A stretch of DNA of 6,754 nt. Source: RGIG5579 sp045531235 (GTDB lineage: Bacteria > Bacillota > Clostridia > Oscillospirales > SIG627). Under the pieces are notes generated by a model. The model searched no databases, was not told where the DNA came from, and saw nothing but the letters and a program-made list of their open reading frames with translations. Positions 1 through 5,206 of the stretch are shown here, piece by piece; within the stretch, counting starts at the first letter, position 1; each line of letters begins with the position of its first letter. The position numbers were made by a program, and so were the translations under genes. Location: assembly GCA_045531235.1 (NCBI GenBank), contig JAZSDQ010000026.1, positions 1-6,754 on the forward strand, in the 5' to 3' direction.

Positions 1-150
1 GTCAACACCCAAACGAACGTGAAGCTCGATGGTTTCATCAAACTTTGCTTTTGCAGAGGAAATTACGTTTTCAAATGCTTCTTCTGCTTCGAAGAGAGCG
101 CGAGTGTCGAAGCTTTCAACACTTGCCTGATATTTCTTTCCTTTTTTCAT
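1..150 (-). CDS. rplA: 50S ribosomal protein L1, N-terminal part (cut by window edge)
   Basis: Only the first 50 codons are present; the gene continues beyond position 1. The reading begins MKKGKKYQASVESFDTRALF and ends with IELHVRLGVD, the conserved first beta strand of ribosomal protein L1 (normally about 230 residues). L1 binds 23S rRNA at the mobile L1 stalk beside the E site. In many bacteria it also represses its own operon by binding the mRNA ahead of rplK. The ATG at 148-150 has a strong Shine-Dalgarno sequence, GAAAGGAG, in the 15 bp gap after rplK, which fixes this start and indicates co-transcription. Identification is secure despite the truncation. Nothing can be said about the C-terminal half. 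Confidence 0.95.
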   Translation of the reverse strand, partial: MKKGKKYQASVESFDTRALFEAEEAFENVISSAKAKFDETIELHVRLGVD

Positions 151-165
151 CTTACGGCTCCTTTC

Positions 166-591
166 TTACTCTTCCACAGTGACACCCATGCTGCGTGCGG
201 TTCCTGCGATCATGCTCATAGCAGTCTCGATGGAAGCGGCGTTCAGATCGGGCATTTTCTGTGTAGCGATGGCACGGAGCTGTTCCTGTGTCAGTTTTGC
301 AACTTTGGTCTTGTTAGGAACGGCAGAGCCGGACTCGATGCCGCAAGCCTTCTTAACCAGAACGGCAGCGGGGGGAGTCTTGGTGATGAACGAGAAGGTC
401 CTGTCGGAATAGATGGTGATGACAACGGGGATGATCAGACCGATGTCATTTTTGGTGCGCTCATTGAACTCCTTGCAGAAGTTCGGGATGGCTACACCGT
501 GCTGACCCAGTGCAGGACCGACAGGGGGTCCGGGCATTGCCTTTGCAGCGGGGAGCTGGAGCTTAACATAAGCTACGATTTTCTTTGCCAT
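166..591 (-). CDS. rplK: 50S ribosomal protein L11
   Basis: The 141-residue protein is the normal length for L11, which builds the GTPase-associated stalk base on 23S rRNA with L10 and (L7/L12) and is the thiopeptide target. The N-terminal domain shows the proline-rich PPVGPALGQHG loop at about residues 22-32. The linker KTPPAA is at 71-76. The RNA-binding C-terminal domain ends with GTARSMG at 130-136. The segment after the proline loop reads GVAIPNFCKEFN, where most bacteria have GVNIMxFCKxFN; this is a mild lineage variation that leaves the fold motifs intact. The ATG is preceded by GAAAGGAG at the edge of a predicted L1-binding leader, so translation is probably repressible. The gene follows nusG after 105 bp and precedes rplA by 15 bp. 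Confidence 0.98.
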   Translation of the reverse strand: MAKKIVAYVKLQLPAAKAMPGPPVGPALGQHGVAIPNFCKEFNERTKNDIGLIIPVVITIYSDRTFSFITKTPPAAVLVKKACGIESGSAVPNKTKVAKLTQEQLRAIATQKMPDLNAASIETAMSMIAGTARSMGVTVEE

Positions 592-604
592 AACGGTACT
601 CCTT

Positions 605-646
605 TCGTGGTGTCGCGGGAACCGAAGTTTTGATTCCCTCCCACAA
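605..646 (-). promoter_or_regulatory. Candidate ribosomal protein L1-binding autoregulatory leader of rplK-rplA
   Basis: Read on the minus strand, the RNA forms a closing helix GUGG (641-644) with CCAC (607-610). An asymmetric internal loop follows (GAG on one side, GCGACA on the other), then a 7 bp upper helix, GGGAAUC with GGUUCCC, with an 8-nt loop. A short helix, asymmetric loop and second helix mimicking the 23S rRNA site is the known form of L1 operator RNA ahead of rplK. The helix base directly abuts the rplK Shine-Dalgarno sequence (598-606), so bound L1 could block initiation. Structure and position are seen in the sequence; L1 binding is inferred. Confidence 0.7.
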
Positions 647-686
647 CTGCCTTGCGGCAGCTATTTAAGCCCTCTCGGGCGTTAAA
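647..686 (-). other. Two tandem stem-loops between nusG and rplK
   Basis: On the minus strand, the first hairpin (664-686) pairs UUUAA-GCCC with GGGC-UUAAA around a GAGA tetraloop, with one bulged C. The second (647-660) pairs CUGCC with GGCAG around a GCAA tetraloop. Both loops are stable GNRA types. Neither is followed by a U-run, so they do not look like intrinsic terminators. They may protect or separate the nusG message from the rplK-rplA message, or extend the L1 leader fold. Confidence 0.5.
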
Positions 687-696
687 CCAAATTTTT

Positions 697-1227
697 TTAA
701 AATAATTGAACCCAAGCGGAATCCAATTCGATTTTTGTGCTTCTTCCGTGAAGATCGGCAAGAACCTTGACCTTCTTGAAATCGGCAGAGATCTCCTCTA
801 CCACTGCAGAGGAAATGTGAGCGGCCAAAGGACCGCTGATAACGCGTACCTTGTCGCCAACCTTGTAGGGCAGGGATTCGGTAGCGCTTTCTACACCAAG
901 CGCGGTTACTTCTTCATCGCTGAGGACAACAGGCATAGATCCGGGACCTACAAAGCCCGTTACACCCGTAGTATTGCGCACGATGTGCCAGCTTTCATTG
1001 TTCATGATCATTTTTACAAGAACGTAGCTGGGGAAGATCTTGCGCTCGGCTACACCGTCGCCGCCTTCGGATTCGGGGATTTTTTCCATAGGAATCTTGA
1101 TGGCGTGGATCAAATTTCCGACCTTGCGGTTCTCAACGATTTTCTCCAGGTTGACGGCAACCTTGTTTTCATATCCCGAATAGGTATGTACTACATACCA
1201 ATGAGGGGTAAGATTGTCTTCCAACAT
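697..1227 (-). CDS. nusG: Transcription elongation/antitermination factor NusG
   Basis: This 176-residue NusG has the usual two domains. The NGN domain (about 7-108) carries WYVVHTYSGYENKV at 10-23, ERKIFPSYVLVKM at 61-73 and NTTGVTGFVG at 85-94; it contacts the RNA polymerase clamp. A KOW domain follows (about 120-176), starting YKVGDKVRVISGP and ending with a KIELDSAWVQL strand; in the family this links to Rho or ribosomal S10. The KOW loop is unusual: after GP the sequence is LAAHISSAVVEEI, lacking the two glycines of the typical GPFxGxxGxV pattern. The start has AGGAGG 7 nt upstream, overlapping the secE stop region, so the two genes are tightly coupled. Length and all other motifs are ordinary. 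Confidence 0.97.
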   Translation of the reverse strand: MLEDNLTPHWYVVHTYSGYENKVAVNLEKIVENRKVGNLIHAIKIPMEKIPESEGGDGVAERKIFPSYVLVKMIMNNESWHIVRNTTGVTGFVGPGSMPVVLSDEEVTALGVESATESLPYKVGDKVRVISGPLAAHISSAVVEEISADFKKVKVLADLHGRSTKIELDSAWVQLF

Positions 1228-1239
1228 AGTTTTGCCTCC

Positions 1240-1461
1240 TTAGCCGATCTGACCGAGGAGCAAAATGATCTGAGCGAAAAGAAGGTCCAGAACACCGATG
1301 ATAAGACCGCAGATAACCAAAGCGACAACGACGATGCCGGTGTCGTGGATCACCTTGTTCTTAGGGTACCAGACTACTTTTTTCATTTCGCTGCGGTATT
1401 CCTTGAAGAAGTCTGCGATTCTCTTGAAAAAGCCGGGCTTCTTTTTGGTTACTTCTGCCAT
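1240..1461 (-). CDS. secE: Preprotein translocase subunit SecE
   Basis: The 73-residue protein fits the short, single-span SecE of Gram-positive bacteria, which clamps SecY in the SecYEG channel of the plasma membrane. Residues 10-34 form the amphipathic cytoplasmic helix with the family pattern FFKEYRSEMKKVVWYP, followed by a hinge and one membrane span at about 42-70. E. coli SecE has three spans, so the short form is expected here. The ATG is preceded by AGGAGA. It lies 12 bp upstream of nusG and 16 bp downstream of rpmG, the standard bacterial order. Identification rests on the motif, the size and the neighbours together. Confidence 0.96.
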   Translation of the reverse strand: MAEVTKKKPGFFKRIADFFKEYRSEMKKVVWYPKNKVIHDTGIVVVALVICGLIIGVLDLLFAQIILLLGQIG

Positions 1462-1477
1462 ATCGTTTCTCCTAAAA

Positions 1478-1627
1478 TTACTTGGTTTCCTTGTGAAGGG
1501 TGTGCTTGCGGCAGAACGGGCAGTACTTGTTCATTTCAAGTCTGTCGGGATCGTTCTTCTTGTTCTTCATCGTATCGTAATTTCTCTGCTTGCACTCAGT
1601 GCATGCAAGGGTGATTCTTTCTCTCAT
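1478..1627 (-). CDS. rpmG: 50S ribosomal protein L33, zinc-binding form
   Basis: This 49-residue gene reads MRERITLACTECKQRNYDTM and continues to a KHTLHKETK end, a full-length bacterial L33. Cysteine pairs C9-x2-C12 and C36-x2-C39 form the zinc ribbon of the C+ paralogue; C- forms induced by zinc starvation in many Bacillota lack them. L33 sits near the E site of the large subunit. The ATG at 1625-1627 has GGAGG 5 nt upstream, which decides the start. It is the first gene of the leftward operon, with an untranslated leader of about 84 nt, and precedes secE by 16 bp as in other Clostridia. No tRNA-Trp gene lies between rpmG and secE, unlike some relatives. Confidence 0.95.
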   Translation of the reverse strand: MRERITLACTECKQRNYDTMKNKKNDPDRLEMNKYCPFCRKHTLHKETK

Positions 1628-1647
1628 AAGATCCTCCGAATTTTTAT

Positions 1648-1661
1648 CCGCCAAAGGGCGG
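1648..1661 (-). other. Small stem-loop in the rpmG leader
   Basis: The leader RNA can pair CCGCC (1657-1661) with GGCGG (1648-1652) around a four-base loop, 10 nt before the GGAGG ribosome binding site of rpmG. A short A-rich stretch follows, not a U-run, so it is not an intrinsic terminator. It could stabilise the 5' end or keep the ribosome site single-stranded. No known riboswitch or ribosomal protein leader is recognised here. Confidence 0.4.
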
Positions 1662-1717
1662 TTATTCTCCCTCTTACAAGAATCTTTCCATAAAAAAAGA
1701 CCCCTAGAGGTTCTATC

Positions 1718-1746
1718 ATTATAGCAATGAGGAAAATGATTGTCAA
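1718..1746 (-). promoter_or_regulatory. Sigma-A promoter for the rpmG-secE-nusG-rplK-rplA operon
   Basis: The minus strand carries a perfect -35 TTGACA (1741-1746), a 17 bp spacer and a perfect -10 TATAAT (1718-1723). Transcription should start at an A near 1711-1712. The bases upstream of the -35 box (about 1750-1780) are A/T-rich with A and T tracts and may act as an UP element. Such a consensus promoter fits a highly expressed translation operon. Confidence 0.92.
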
Positions 1747-1775
1747 TAGAATTCCCGAAAAAAGGAATTAATTTT

Positions 1776-1837
1776 TTGTAAACATTGAAGAAGACGTGGC
1801 AAGAGGGTGGAAAATTTCTTTCAACCTATTGTAAACA
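1776..1837. repeat. Direct repeat TTGTAAACA (two copies)
   Basis: TTGTAAACA occurs at 1776-1784 and again at 1829-1837, 53 bp apart (about five helical turns). The right copy overlaps the -35 element of the rimM promoter; the left copy lies about 30 bp upstream of the -35 of the leftward promoter. The arrangement could serve a factor acting on both promoters, but two 9-mers in A/T-rich DNA may be chance. Confidence 0.3.
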
Positions 1838-1857
1838 ACATGGTTATTTGATATAAT
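1829..1857 (+). promoter_or_regulatory. Extended -10 sigma-A promoter for the rimM-trmD operon
   Basis: A -35-like TTGTAA (1829-1834) lies 17 bp before a perfect TATAAT (1852-1857), which is preceded by TG one base away (1849-1850), the extended -10 signature. A start near 1864-1865 would leave about 40 nt of leader before the rimM GTG. A second TATAAT follows at 1867-1872 but has only a poor -35 partner (TTATTT at 1844-1849), so it is probably secondary. Confidence 0.78.
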
Positions 1858-1872
1858 AAATTGAAGTATAAT

Positions 1873-1908
1873 ATGAAAAAGCACCCCAAGCGGAAGGAAT
1901 TCAAGTGA
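1873..1908 (+). other. Possible 11-codon leader ORF overlapping the rimM start
   Basis: An ATG at 1873 opens MKKHPKRKEFK, seven of whose eleven residues are Lys, Arg or His. Its TGA stop (1906-1908) overlaps the rimM GTG (1905-1907) as GTGA, a geometry often seen in translational coupling. No Shine-Dalgarno sequence precedes it, and with the predicted transcription start near 1864 it would be almost leaderless. Whether it is translated is unknown. Confidence 0.2.
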
Positions 1909-2411
1909 AAAAACTGTTTTTGGAAGCGGGCAAGGTGAGAAACACCCACGCCCTGCAAGGAGAAGTGAAAGCTGAGTGCTGGTTGGAAGGGACAAAGCCC
2001 TTTGACGGTCTGAAGCATTTGTATTTGTCCGAAACGGGCGAAAGAGAATTGGAGATCCGATCGGTTCGCCGACAGGGCGATATTGCTCTGGTACGCTTCG
2101 AAGGCATTGATACGGTAGAGGCGGCATCTCTTTTAAAAGGAAAAACGCTCTATGCCTCCAGAAAAGAAGCGGATCCCGAAGATAAAAAAGTATATTTTGC
2201 CGATCTTATCGGTCTTCCCATCACAGAGGCAGAAGATGGAACGGTTTACGGCACGGTACGCGCAGTGGAAAGCAGGGGAGCCGGCGAATTGTATCTTGTG
2301 GCGCTTCCCGACGGGCGGGAAGTGTATTTTCCCGCAGTGAAAGAATTCGTGGTTCGCTGCGATGCGGAAAAAGGCGTCTTTGTTCGCGCACCGAAAGGAA
2401 TTTTCGACTGA
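1905..2411 (+). CDS. rimM: 16S rRNA processing/30S maturation factor RimM
   Basis: RimM binds ribosomal S19 and assists maturation of the 30S head. The 168-residue protein has the expected layout: an N-terminal RimM barrel opening with GKVRNTHALQGEVK at 9-22 (the usual THGL Gly is Ala16), then a PRC-barrel from about 95 with YFADLIGLPI at 97-106, FPAVKEFV at 142-149 and the terminal APKGIFD. The start is GTG, chosen because GGAAGGA (1892-1898) lies 6 nt upstream and the N-terminus then aligns with the family. The stop overlaps the trmD ATG by one base (TGATG), the classic coupled pair. rpsP and the KH-protein gene that usually precede it are replaced by a promoter. Confidence 0.95.
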   Translation: MKKLFLEAGKVRNTHALQGEVKAECWLEGTKPFDGLKHLYLSETGERELEIRSVRRQGDIALVRFEGIDTVEAASLLKGKTLYASRKEADPEDKKVYFADLIGLPITEAEDGTVYGTVRAVESRGAGELYLVALPDGREVYFPAVKEFVVRCDAEKGVFVRAPKGIFD

Positions 2412-3112
2412 TGGCTAAGATCCGTTTTGATATTATGACCTTGTTTCCCGAATTGATGGAAACGATCCTCGGGGAAAGCATTATCGGCAGAGCAAAACGG
2501 GCAGGGATTCTGGATATTTTCTGCCATAACATCAGAGATTATTCCAAGGATAAATTCCGTCGTGTGGATGATACCCCCTACGGCGGCGGCAAGGGAATGC
2601 TGATGAAGCCCGATCCCATCTGCGACTGCTTTGATGCCATTACTGCCGATGCGGCTGAAAAACCATATACCGTTTATATGTCTCCCAAGGGAGAGGTTTT
2701 CACACAGGAAAAAGCCAAAGCGCTTTCAAAAAAAGATCGGATCGTGATTCTTTGCGGTCATTACGAGGGCGTAGATCAAAGAGCCATCGATGAAATCGTA
2801 GATGAAGAGATTTCTATCGGCGATTACGTACTTACGGGAGGGGAACTCCCCGCTGCCATTTTGGTGGATGCCGTTTCCCGCTTGATCGACGGTGTACTTG
2901 CCGACCCTGAATGTTATGAAAAAGAAAGTCACAGCGAGGGACTTTTAGAGTACCCTCAATATACCAGGCCTTATGAATTTCGCGGTGTGAAGGTACCGGA
3001 GGTTCTCATTAGCGGCCACCATGAAAATATTGCAAAGTGGCGTCTTAACGAATCCATTCGCCTGACGGAAGAAAAAAGGCCGGATATGATCAAAAAAAGA
3101 GGAAAGGAATAA
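2411..3112 (+). CDS. trmD: tRNA (guanine-N1)-methyltransferase TrmD
   Basis: TrmD transfers a methyl group from S-adenosylmethionine to N1 of G37 in tRNAs with G36, preventing +1 frameshifts. It is a cytosolic dimer with a SPOUT trefoil knot. The 233-residue sequence shows PYGGGKGMLM at 57-66, GHYEGVDQR at 116-124, SIGDYVLTGGELPA at 135-148, GLLEYPQYTRP at 177-187 and the SGHHENIAKWR tRNA-binding segment at 201-211. Arg157 matches catalytic Arg154 of the Haemophilus/E. coli enzymes. The general-base Asp169 position aligns with Glu172 (KESHSEGLLE), a conservative change. Start overlap with rimM shows translational coupling. The membrane-protein gene follows after only 6 bp; rplS, the common next gene, is absent. 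Confidence 0.97.
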   Translation: MAKIRFDIMTLFPELMETILGESIIGRAKRAGILDIFCHNIRDYSKDKFRRVDDTPYGGGKGMLMKPDPICDCFDAITADAAEKPYTVYMSPKGEVFTQEKAKALSKKDRIVILCGHYEGVDQRAIDEIVDEEISIGDYVLTGGELPAAILVDAVSRLIDGVLADPECYEKESHSEGLLEYPQYTRPYEFRGVKVPEVLISGHHENIAKWRLNESIRLTEEKRPDMIKKRGKE

Positions 3113-3118
3113 AGCATC

Positions 3119-4789
3119 ATGAAAAAGAACGGAAAGATCCGTTCCCTTTCCCATTTTCTGTATGAGGTGGGAGGGAAGATACAATTTCAGCCTGCCGAAC
3201 CCTTTGCCGTCGCAGGCAAGGAGGAATCTTTTTTTGACGGTGAGTATAACCCCTCGCATTTTCAAAGCCAAAAGCTGAAAGTCAAAACGGCGCTTGCCAA
3301 AGCAAAAGAACAGAGCTTTTTTGTGGAATGGGTCCATCTTTTTATTCAAAAGCTTTTTACAACCCGTATCCGTTCTTTCGGCGTGCTTTTTTTCAGTTGC
3401 GGTTTTTTGCAGATTCTTTCCTATTTTCTCAGTTCTGCCATTTCCTTTTTCCCCGGTGAGGTGGACAATCTTCTTTTTGGCGTCTGTCTTGTCTTTTTGA
3501 CTTTGTCCTGCTCGTTTTCCAGAGGAGATTTGGGAGATGCTTTGCACCATAGCTTTTTGTTCCGTAAAATTTTATCTCCCGTTTTTGGAATTGAGGAATG
3601 GCGTTTGCCTTCGGGCAGAAGCACGGATCGTGTGTGGACTATGCTTCTTTTTGGAATCATTCTTGCAATTCTTTCCGTGATTTTTTCACCGACCAAAGTG
3701 CTTTTGTTTCTTGCCGCGGTGATTCTTTCTGCTTTTGTGCTTTACAAGCCGGAAGCGGGACTGGTGCTTTCCGTGATTGCTCTCACCTTTTTTGATTTCA
3801 CCAGGCTTTTGTATCCGTTGATGCTGACGCTTTTTTCTTTCCTTTTCAAATGTGCTTTGGGAAAAAGAAGCCTTTTCTTTTCTTGGTATGATCTTGCAGT
3901 GCTTGCGGCCGTGGTTCCTTTTTCCGTCCTAGGAAACGGAGGAGGCTGGTCTGTTGGGATTTGTCTTTTTTTCCTATATTATCTTACCGTCTGTCTGATC
4001 CGTCAGACGCGTCAGCTGGAAAGCCTTTTAACGGCGATCGTATATGCCATGCTCTTTGCATCGTCTGTGCTTTGTCTTCGGGAGGGGATCGAACAGCTCG
4101 TTCCCGAGTTTTTGGCTCGCTTTCCTAAGGCGATTACCTTTCTCCGCTTTTTGCCCGATGAACAGACGGGAAGCATCCTTGCCATGCTGTGTCCCGTGAT
4201 GTTGGGACTTATGGGCAGTGTGGATTCCAAAGGAAAAAAAGTGCTTTGTCTGTTTACTTTTGCGGTAATGACGGCGGGAATCGCCTTTACCGGCGTTCAC
4301 GGAATTTGGCTGGGATATTTTCTTTCTCTTTCTGTGCAATTTCTCTTTTCCTACCGTGCATCGTTGATCGTACTTTTGGCGGGAGGAATGAGCATTGTGG
4401 CTGCCGTTCACATTGTTCCTACCGAGCATCTGAAGAATTTTTTCACCCTGTTTGGTTTCCATGATTCAACGAAGATTTTCTCGGAAGTGACTGCCGGCGG
4501 TCTGTTTTCTTCCGTTCGTGATGCCTTGGGTGTATTTGGACTGGTTTTGATCGCTTTTGTTATGCTTTTGTTCTTATTTGAAGTTTTCCGTTTCAAGGCT
4601 TCTGCCACAAAAAAAGAGCTTTTTCCCGTGATTCTCGGCGTTTTGGCATCGGTGGTATGCTTTTTTGCCCTTGGGTACCAGGAGATTCTTTTCACCAATC
4701 GTCTGCCTGCGCTTTTTATTTTGATGATTGCCCTTCCTCGGGCAGCGTATCGTGCTTCCTGTCGGGAAGAATCCCGACTCCCTTATTAA
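3119..4789 (+). CDS. Polytopic membrane protein, O-antigen ligase/polymerase-like, active-site residues apparently missing
   Basis: The 556-residue protein has a hydrophilic N-terminus (about 1-80) and roughly 14 membrane spans, at about 86-110, 116-132, 173-190, 192-208, 212-247, 255-272, 277-295, 303-319, 351-366, 374-390, 396-432, 465-490, 500-519 and 525-540. A cytoplasmic-looking loop lies at 133-172. The stretch FTGVHGIWLGY (390-400) resembles the TGSRGAWLG signature of the Wzy/WaaL superfamily, which polymerises or transfers undecaprenyl-linked glycans outside the membrane, but His replaces the key Arg. The outer loop before the late span (about 432-468) is short and lacks the usual HN motif. 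GGAAAGGA at 3101-3108 serves the start, 6 bp after trmD. Membrane character is certain. Superfamily membership is inferred from the weak motif and topology, and no glycan substrate can be named. Confidence 0.7.
   Translation: MKKNGKIRSLSHFLYEVGGKIQFQPAEPFAVAGKEESFFDGEYNPSHFQSQKLKVKTALAKAKEQSFFVEWVHLFIQKLFTTRIRSFGVLFFSCGFLQILSYFLSSAISFFPGEVDNLLFGVCLVFLTLSCSFSRGDLGDALHHSFLFRKILSPVFGIEEWRLPSGRSTDRVWTMLLFGIILAILSVIFSPTKVLLFLAAVILSAFVLYKPEAGLVLSVIALTFFDFTRLLYPLMLTLFSFLFKCALGKRSLFFSWYDLAVLAAVVPFSVLGNGGGWSVGICLFFLYYLTVCLIRQTRQLESLLTAIVYAMLFASSVLCLREGIEQLVPEFLARFPKAITFLRFLPDEQTGSILAMLCPVMLGLMGSVDSKGKKVLCLFTFAVMTAGIAFTGVHGIWLGYFLSLSVQFLFSYRASLIVLLAGGMSIVAAVHIVPTEHLKNFFTLFGFHDSTKIFSEVTAGGLFSSVRDALGVFGLVLIAFVMLLFLFEVFRFKASATKKELFPVILGVLASVVCFFALGYQEILFTNRLPALFILMIALPRAAYRASCREESRLPY
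4761..4778 (+). other. Perfect stem-loop at the end of the ligase-like gene
   Basis: GTCGGGA (4761-4767) pairs exactly with TCCCGAC (4772-4778) around AGAA, giving a 7 bp stem inside the last codons of the ligase-like gene. No T-run follows, so it is not an intrinsic terminator. It ends 23 nt before the next ATG and might influence mRNA stability or ribosome entry at the weak GAGG site (4793-4796). Confidence 0.45.
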
Positions 4790-4801
4790 AATGAGGCATT
4801 T

Positions 4802-5194
4802 ATGAAAATAGTTTCAGCAAAAGAAAAAAGGAATTCTTTGTTTTCTTATCTTGATCTTATTTTGATTATTTTGGCTTTTCTCATATTTAGCCTTGGGATC
4901 GGATTGTTTTTTGAAGACAAGGAGAATAATCAAAATGCAGAAGCTTTTTTCGCTACCCTGGAAGAAGCTCTGCCTGAAGATTTAAGGGAAAGTATTCCAA
5001 GAGTCGGAGACCGCCTTTATCGCGAGGGAAAATCTTGGGGGACGGTTTCCTCCGTACAACTTCTTGAGGAATCGGATGGTCTGCGGCTTCTTGTATCGTG
5101 TCGGTTGACTCAGCACCCCGAAGGGGAAACGATGACGGTGGAAACTGCAAATTTCATTCTGAAAATGAAGATAATATCGGTGAAAGGAAAGTAA
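4802..5194 (+). CDS. Single-span membrane protein, DUF4330-like (first copy)
   Basis: A short basic cytoplasmic N-terminus (KEKR) is followed by one span at about 15-37 that opens with YLDLILII, matching the hydrophobic xxDLxxx entry of DUF4330 proteins. A small extracytoplasmic domain of about 90 residues follows. The segment VGDRLYREGKSWGTVSSV (68-85) aligns with AGEELLLADERISFGSITSI of the next gene, indicating tandem paralogues. At 130 residues it is shorter than its neighbour and seems to lack part of the C-terminal beta region. The family has no known function. The ribosome site is weak (GAGG, 5 nt before ATG), and only 12 bp separate it from the ligase-like gene, so it is probably translated with that gene. 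Family assignment is by pattern recognition, not a search. Confidence 0.65.
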   Translation: MKIVSAKEKRNSLFSYLDLILIILAFLIFSLGIGLFFEDKENNQNAEAFFATLEEALPEDLRESIPRVGDRLYREGKSWGTVSSVQLLEESDGLRLLVSCRLTQHPEGETMTVETANFILKMKIISVKGK

Positions 5195-5206
5195 AGGAGA
5201 ACACCA

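Noticed and set aside
19..633. A 204-codon plus-strand frame opposite rplK and rplA
   Set aside because: It is a shadow of two clear ribosomal protein genes, with Cys- and His-rich low-quality translation and no start signals.
647..686. Intrinsic terminator after nusG
   Set aside because: The two hairpins are G/C-rich, but neither is followed by a U-run on the transcribed strand, and rplK-rplA continue in the same direction.
706..1614. A 302-codon open frame on the plus strand antisense to nusG, secE and rpmG
   Set aside because: It runs opposite to well-identified conserved genes, has no ribosome binding site, and its protein resembles no family; it is a by-product of codon bias in those genes.
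1674..1691. Five-codon ORF MERFL in the rpmG leader
   Set aside because: It follows a U-run with no ribosome binding site and has no residue pattern suggesting an attenuator peptide.
1750..1777. AATTCC...GGAATT inverted repeat followed by T-run on the plus strand
   Set aside because: The stem is six mostly A/T pairs with an 8-base loop, and no plus-strand gene ends here; it lies in the A/T-rich region upstream of the leftward promoter.
709..1900. Shared 11-mer CCCAAGCGGAA near 711 and near 1884
   Set aside because: One copy is inside the nusG 3' end and the other in the rimM leader; flanks differ and the match is short, so it is most likely chance.
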